A stretch of DNA of 64,000 bases from Streptomyces armeniacus (GTDB lineage Bacteria; Actinomycetota; Actinomycetes; Streptomycetales; Streptomycetaceae): assembly GCF_003355155.1 (NCBI RefSeq), contig NZ_CP031320.1, positions 1,846,369 to 1,910,368 of the forward strand, in the 5' to 3' direction. The translations under genes were made by a program, and so were the position numbers. Below are positions 61,848-64,000 of the stretch, piece by piece. The notes under the pieces were generated by a model. That model was not told the origin of the DNA and searched no databases. It saw only the letters and a program-made list of their open reading frames with translations. The stretch's first letter is position 1; each line of letters starts with the position of its first letter.

Positions 61848-63467
61848 TCACTGCCGGCGCAGCAGCCGCGTCGCGCCCGCGGCGACCGTCGTGGCGAGCA
61901 CCCAGCCCAGCAGGATCATCGCGGCGGCCAGCCACTGGTACCAGCCGTGCGGATTCCGCGCCGTGTCGTGCCCGAAGGTGATGACGGGAAGCAGCAGGTC
62001 CAGCGAGTACAGCACCGGGTTCCAGTCCGGCGACTCGCCTTCCTTCAGCGGGCTCGGCTTGTCCGCCGCGAACAGCACCGCCCCGGCGGCCCAGACGACG
62101 GCCATCCACAGCGCCGCCTGCCCCGGCCGGTATCCGTAGGCGACGGTCACGTCCTGGAGGTAGCCCCAGAGCTTCCCCGCCAGCGGCAGCGTCTCCCGCC
62201 GCCGGCGCTGCTTCGCGAGCAGGACGGCGCGGGCGTCGGCGTCCTCGCCGCTGTTCCGGTACACGTTGGCCAGCTGCTCGTACGGGCCGGGGGAGTACTC
62301 GGGTGTCGCCGCCGCCAGCCACTGCAGCCGCTGCTGGAGCGAGAAGTGCCCGCGGTGGATCAGCTGCTGGTACGTGAAGCCCGCCATCCACAGCCGTTCG
62401 TCCTTCGGCCAGGACCCCACCTTGTCCACGAGGTTCTCCACCGAGGCGCCGGACAGCACGACCACGCCGCGCTCCGGCGCCTGCGAGGTGAAGCAAAGCT
62501 CCGGTGTGGTGACCCGGCGCAGCGACAGCTCCTGGTCCCGCTCCAGCTGGAAGCGCGCGTTGTCCAGAACGAGCTGGCTGCCGAACCGCCCGTCGTCCAG
62601 CTTCACGCCGCCCGTGCACTCGAAGCGCTTGGTGCGGCGCCGGGTCGAACCCGGGTTGCTGTACGGGTAGTACGTGCCGGTCGGCGGCGTGGCGCCGCCC
62701 TGGATCAGCCGGGACCGGTCCGGCTCGGCGTCGGCGAAGTGCGCGAACTGGTCGACGGTGAGCTGCGGCGCGTGCAGCGCGTACCGCCCGTGCCGGTTCC
62801 GCAGCACGCTGCCGTACATGAACAGCGAGCCGCCGACCGTCGCGCCGCGCAGCGACACCTCGCCGTCCGTGACGAGCAGGCTGGCCTGGAGCTCCTGCGA
62901 GACGTTGAGGCCGTCGGCGGCGATCGCGCGGATGTGCCGCCCGCTGCCGACGGTGGCCTCGTTCAGCAGCAGGTCGGTGCCGATGGTGGCGTCCGTGAGG
63001 CGGATGCCGCCGGGGATGCTGCACCGGGCCAGGTGCAGGTCGCCCTCGATGCGGGCACGCGCGGCCTCGAGCCGGGGGATGTAGCAGTTCATCATGCGCG
63101 CCGTGGCCAGCTGGGCCTCGGGCATCAGCACCTCCTTCTCGAAGCGGCACTGGCGCAGCTCGAAATACGGCTCGATGGTGCCGCCGGAAAGGTTCAGCTT
63201 GCCCGTGATGTACGCACCGGTGAGGTGCAGCGAAGCGACCCGGCCGAGCAGCGCGGGCGGCCCGTGCAGCAGGAGCAGCGCGATGACCCGGGCGCGTACG
63301 GTGCGCCGCGGCCCCCAGTCGTGCTCGCCGTTCGGGTCGTCCAGCTCCGCCTCACCGCTGCTCAGATCGTGCTCGCTGCCGTTCCGGAACGCCTGCCACA
63401 TGCCCCACTCGGCGGTCGTCAGCTGCAGGCCGGCGGGCGGTTCGCCCGGATCCGACGGATCGCTCAC
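61848..63467 (-). CDS. Membrane protein with N-terminal beta-helix-like repeats
   Basis: A 539-residue protein. Residues about 60-340 repeat short hydrophobic steps ([57 protein letters not shown]), like pentapeptide-repeat or right-handed beta-helix proteins. The C-terminal 130 residues contain three or four membrane helices. Homologues in Streptomyces are labelled membrane-associated oxidoreductase, but I see no cofactor motif. Function unknown. It is divergent from hisD. Confidence 0.8.
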   Translation of the reverse strand: MSDPSDPGEPPAGLQLTTAEWGMWQAFRNGSEHDLSSGEAELDDPNGEHDWGPRRTVRARVIALLLLHGPPALLGRVASLHLTGAYITGKLNLSGGTIEPYFELRQCRFEKEVLMPEAQLATARMMNCYIPRLEAARARIEGDLHLARCSIPGGIRLTDATIGTDLLLNEATVGSGRHIRAIAADGLNVSQELQASLLVTDGEVSLRGATVGGSLFMYGSVLRNRHGRYALHAPQLTVDQFAHFADAEPDRSRLIQGGATPPTGTYYPYSNPGSTRRRTKRFECTGGVKLDDGRFGSQLVLDNARFQLERDQELSLRRVTTPELCFTSQAPERGVVVLSGASVENLVDKVGSWPKDERLWMAGFTYQQLIHRGHFSLQQRLQWLAAATPEYSPGPYEQLANVYRNSGEDADARAVLLAKQRRRRETLPLAGKLWGYLQDVTVAYGYRPGQAALWMAVVWAAGAVLFAADKPSPLKEGESPDWNPVLYSLDLLLPVITFGHDTARNPHGWYQWLAAAMILLGWVLATTVAAGATRLLRRQ

Positions 63468-63615
63468 TTTCGTTCCCCCTCAGTCCCGCGGTCTCCCCGT
63501 CCCTTACCCCTCCGTGACCGGACGAACGCTAGTGGCAATGGTGACCTTGTGGGTCACATATCAGTCAGTGATACGGGCGCCCGGCCGCCGTTTCCGGTCT
63601 GCGAGAATGGGTTTC
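63468..63615. promoter_or_regulatory. Divergent promoter region of hisD and the beta-helix membrane protein
   Basis: A 148-base region. GAGAAT (63603-63608), 7 bases before the hisD GTG, is a possible -10 for a leaderless message. Confidence 0.4.
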
Positions 63616-64000
63616 GTGATCTCCCGAATCGATCTGCGGGGTTCTGTCCCCTCCGGCGCCGCCGGAGCGCCCGGTGACGGAATCGACCGCAGCCTGCTGC
63701 CGCGCGCCGAGCTCGACGTCGAAGCCGCCCTGGAGAAGGTGCGGCCCATCTGCGACGACGTGCGCCATCGCGGCACCCGGGCACTGATCGACTACGCCGC
63801 CCGCTTCGACGGCTGCACCCTCGACCGCATCCGCGTCCCGGCCGAGTCGCTGCACCGCGCCCTCGACGGGCTGGACCCGGCCGTACGGGCAGCGCTGGAG
63901 GAGTCCGTGCGCCGCGCCCGTATCGTCCACCGCGACCAGCGGCGCACCGACTCGACGGTGCGGGTCGTGCCCGGCGGCACCGTCACCGAGCGGTGGCTGC
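63616..64000 (+). CDS. hisD: Histidinol dehydrogenase, N-terminal part
   Basis: The first 128 residues are present and the gene runs off the window. [40 protein letters not shown] and [30 protein letters not shown] match Streptomyces HisD, which catalyses the last two steps of histidine synthesis using NAD. The start is GTG 63616 without a ribosome-binding site, with GAGAAT 7 bases upstream. Confidence 0.95.
   Translation, partial: MISRIDLRGSVPSGAAGAPGDGIDRSLLPRAELDVEAALEKVRPICDDVRHRGTRALIDYAARFDGCTLDRIRVPAESLHRALDGLDPAVRAALEESVRRARIVHRDQRRTDSTVRVVPGGTVTERWL

Noticed and set aside
1..64000. tRNA or rRNA genes
   Set aside because: No cloverleaf with a T-loop GGTTCRA and matching acceptor arms was seen; GGTTCGA occurrences fall inside coding sequence.

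Overview
The window is a chromosomal segment of a Streptomyces-type actinomycete. Coding regions are very GC-rich with almost exclusively G/C in third codon positions, GTG starts are frequent, and several genes appear to be leaderless. Gene content and order (dnaE, ileS, divIVA, yggT, sepF, yggS, pgeF, ftsZ, ftsQ, murG, ftsW, murD, mraY, murF, murE, ftsI, ftsL, rsmH) match the conserved Streptomyces division and cell-wall (dcw) locus. No tRNA, rRNA, CRISPR array, prophage or insertion sequence was recognised.

Left arm (1-9.4 kb): the tail of a probable GNAT acetyltransferase; a Tyr/Gly-repeat membrane protein; a CrtI-like FAD oxidoreductase; an operon read leftwards of a degenerate ABC ATPase, a YhgE/Pip-type membrane protein and a TetR regulator, headed by a perfect 22-bp palindromic operator; then a HEPN-type protein, a methyltransferase and a DUF3040 membrane protein. 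A strong hairpin at 9.21 kb separates this from the next block.

9.4-14.8 kb is a leftward operon: beta-carbonic anhydrase, MoxR AAA ATPase, DUF58 protein and transglutaminase.

15.2-33.5 kb is the dcw cluster, read rightwards. From rsmH to murD each gene overlaps the next by 4-17 bases. ftsZ has its own 240-base AT-richer regulatory region. mraZ, ftsA, murC and ddl are absent here. pgeF, yggS, sepF, yggT and divIVA follow, closed by a 19-bp terminator hairpin facing ileS. ileS is preceded by a T-box leader with an exact T-box core.

37-45 kb: a DksA/TraR zinc-finger protein with a long Ala/Lys-Thr tail, lspA, an inverted secreted M6 metalloprotease, rluD, a CPA1 sodium/proton antiporter, an MscS channel and a dienelactone hydrolase. 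45-53 kb: a Ser/Thr kinase, a membrane-anchored DsbA-like protein with an unknown membrane neighbour, an ABC-2 exporter pair, a NYN-domain protein and a 57-residue basic protein. 53-64 kb: a PF04672 methyltransferase, dnaE, DUF2252 and DUF2567 proteins, a 24-codon gene for ribosomal protein bL37, a YbaK deacylase, a LON-domain protein, a beta-helix membrane protein and the start of hisD.

The core of the window is conserved physiology: peptidoglycan precursor synthesis, septum assembly, polar growth, lipoprotein processing, and replication and translation genes. No wholly new multigene system could be shown. The points most worth a second look are the very small bL37 gene, the ftsZ leader with its possible TTA-containing upstream ORF, the T-box, the hairpin at the pgeF start, the degenerate ABC ATPase, low-complexity tails on several division proteins, the redox-type gene pair near 48 kb, and a family of dispersed small stem-loop repeats.
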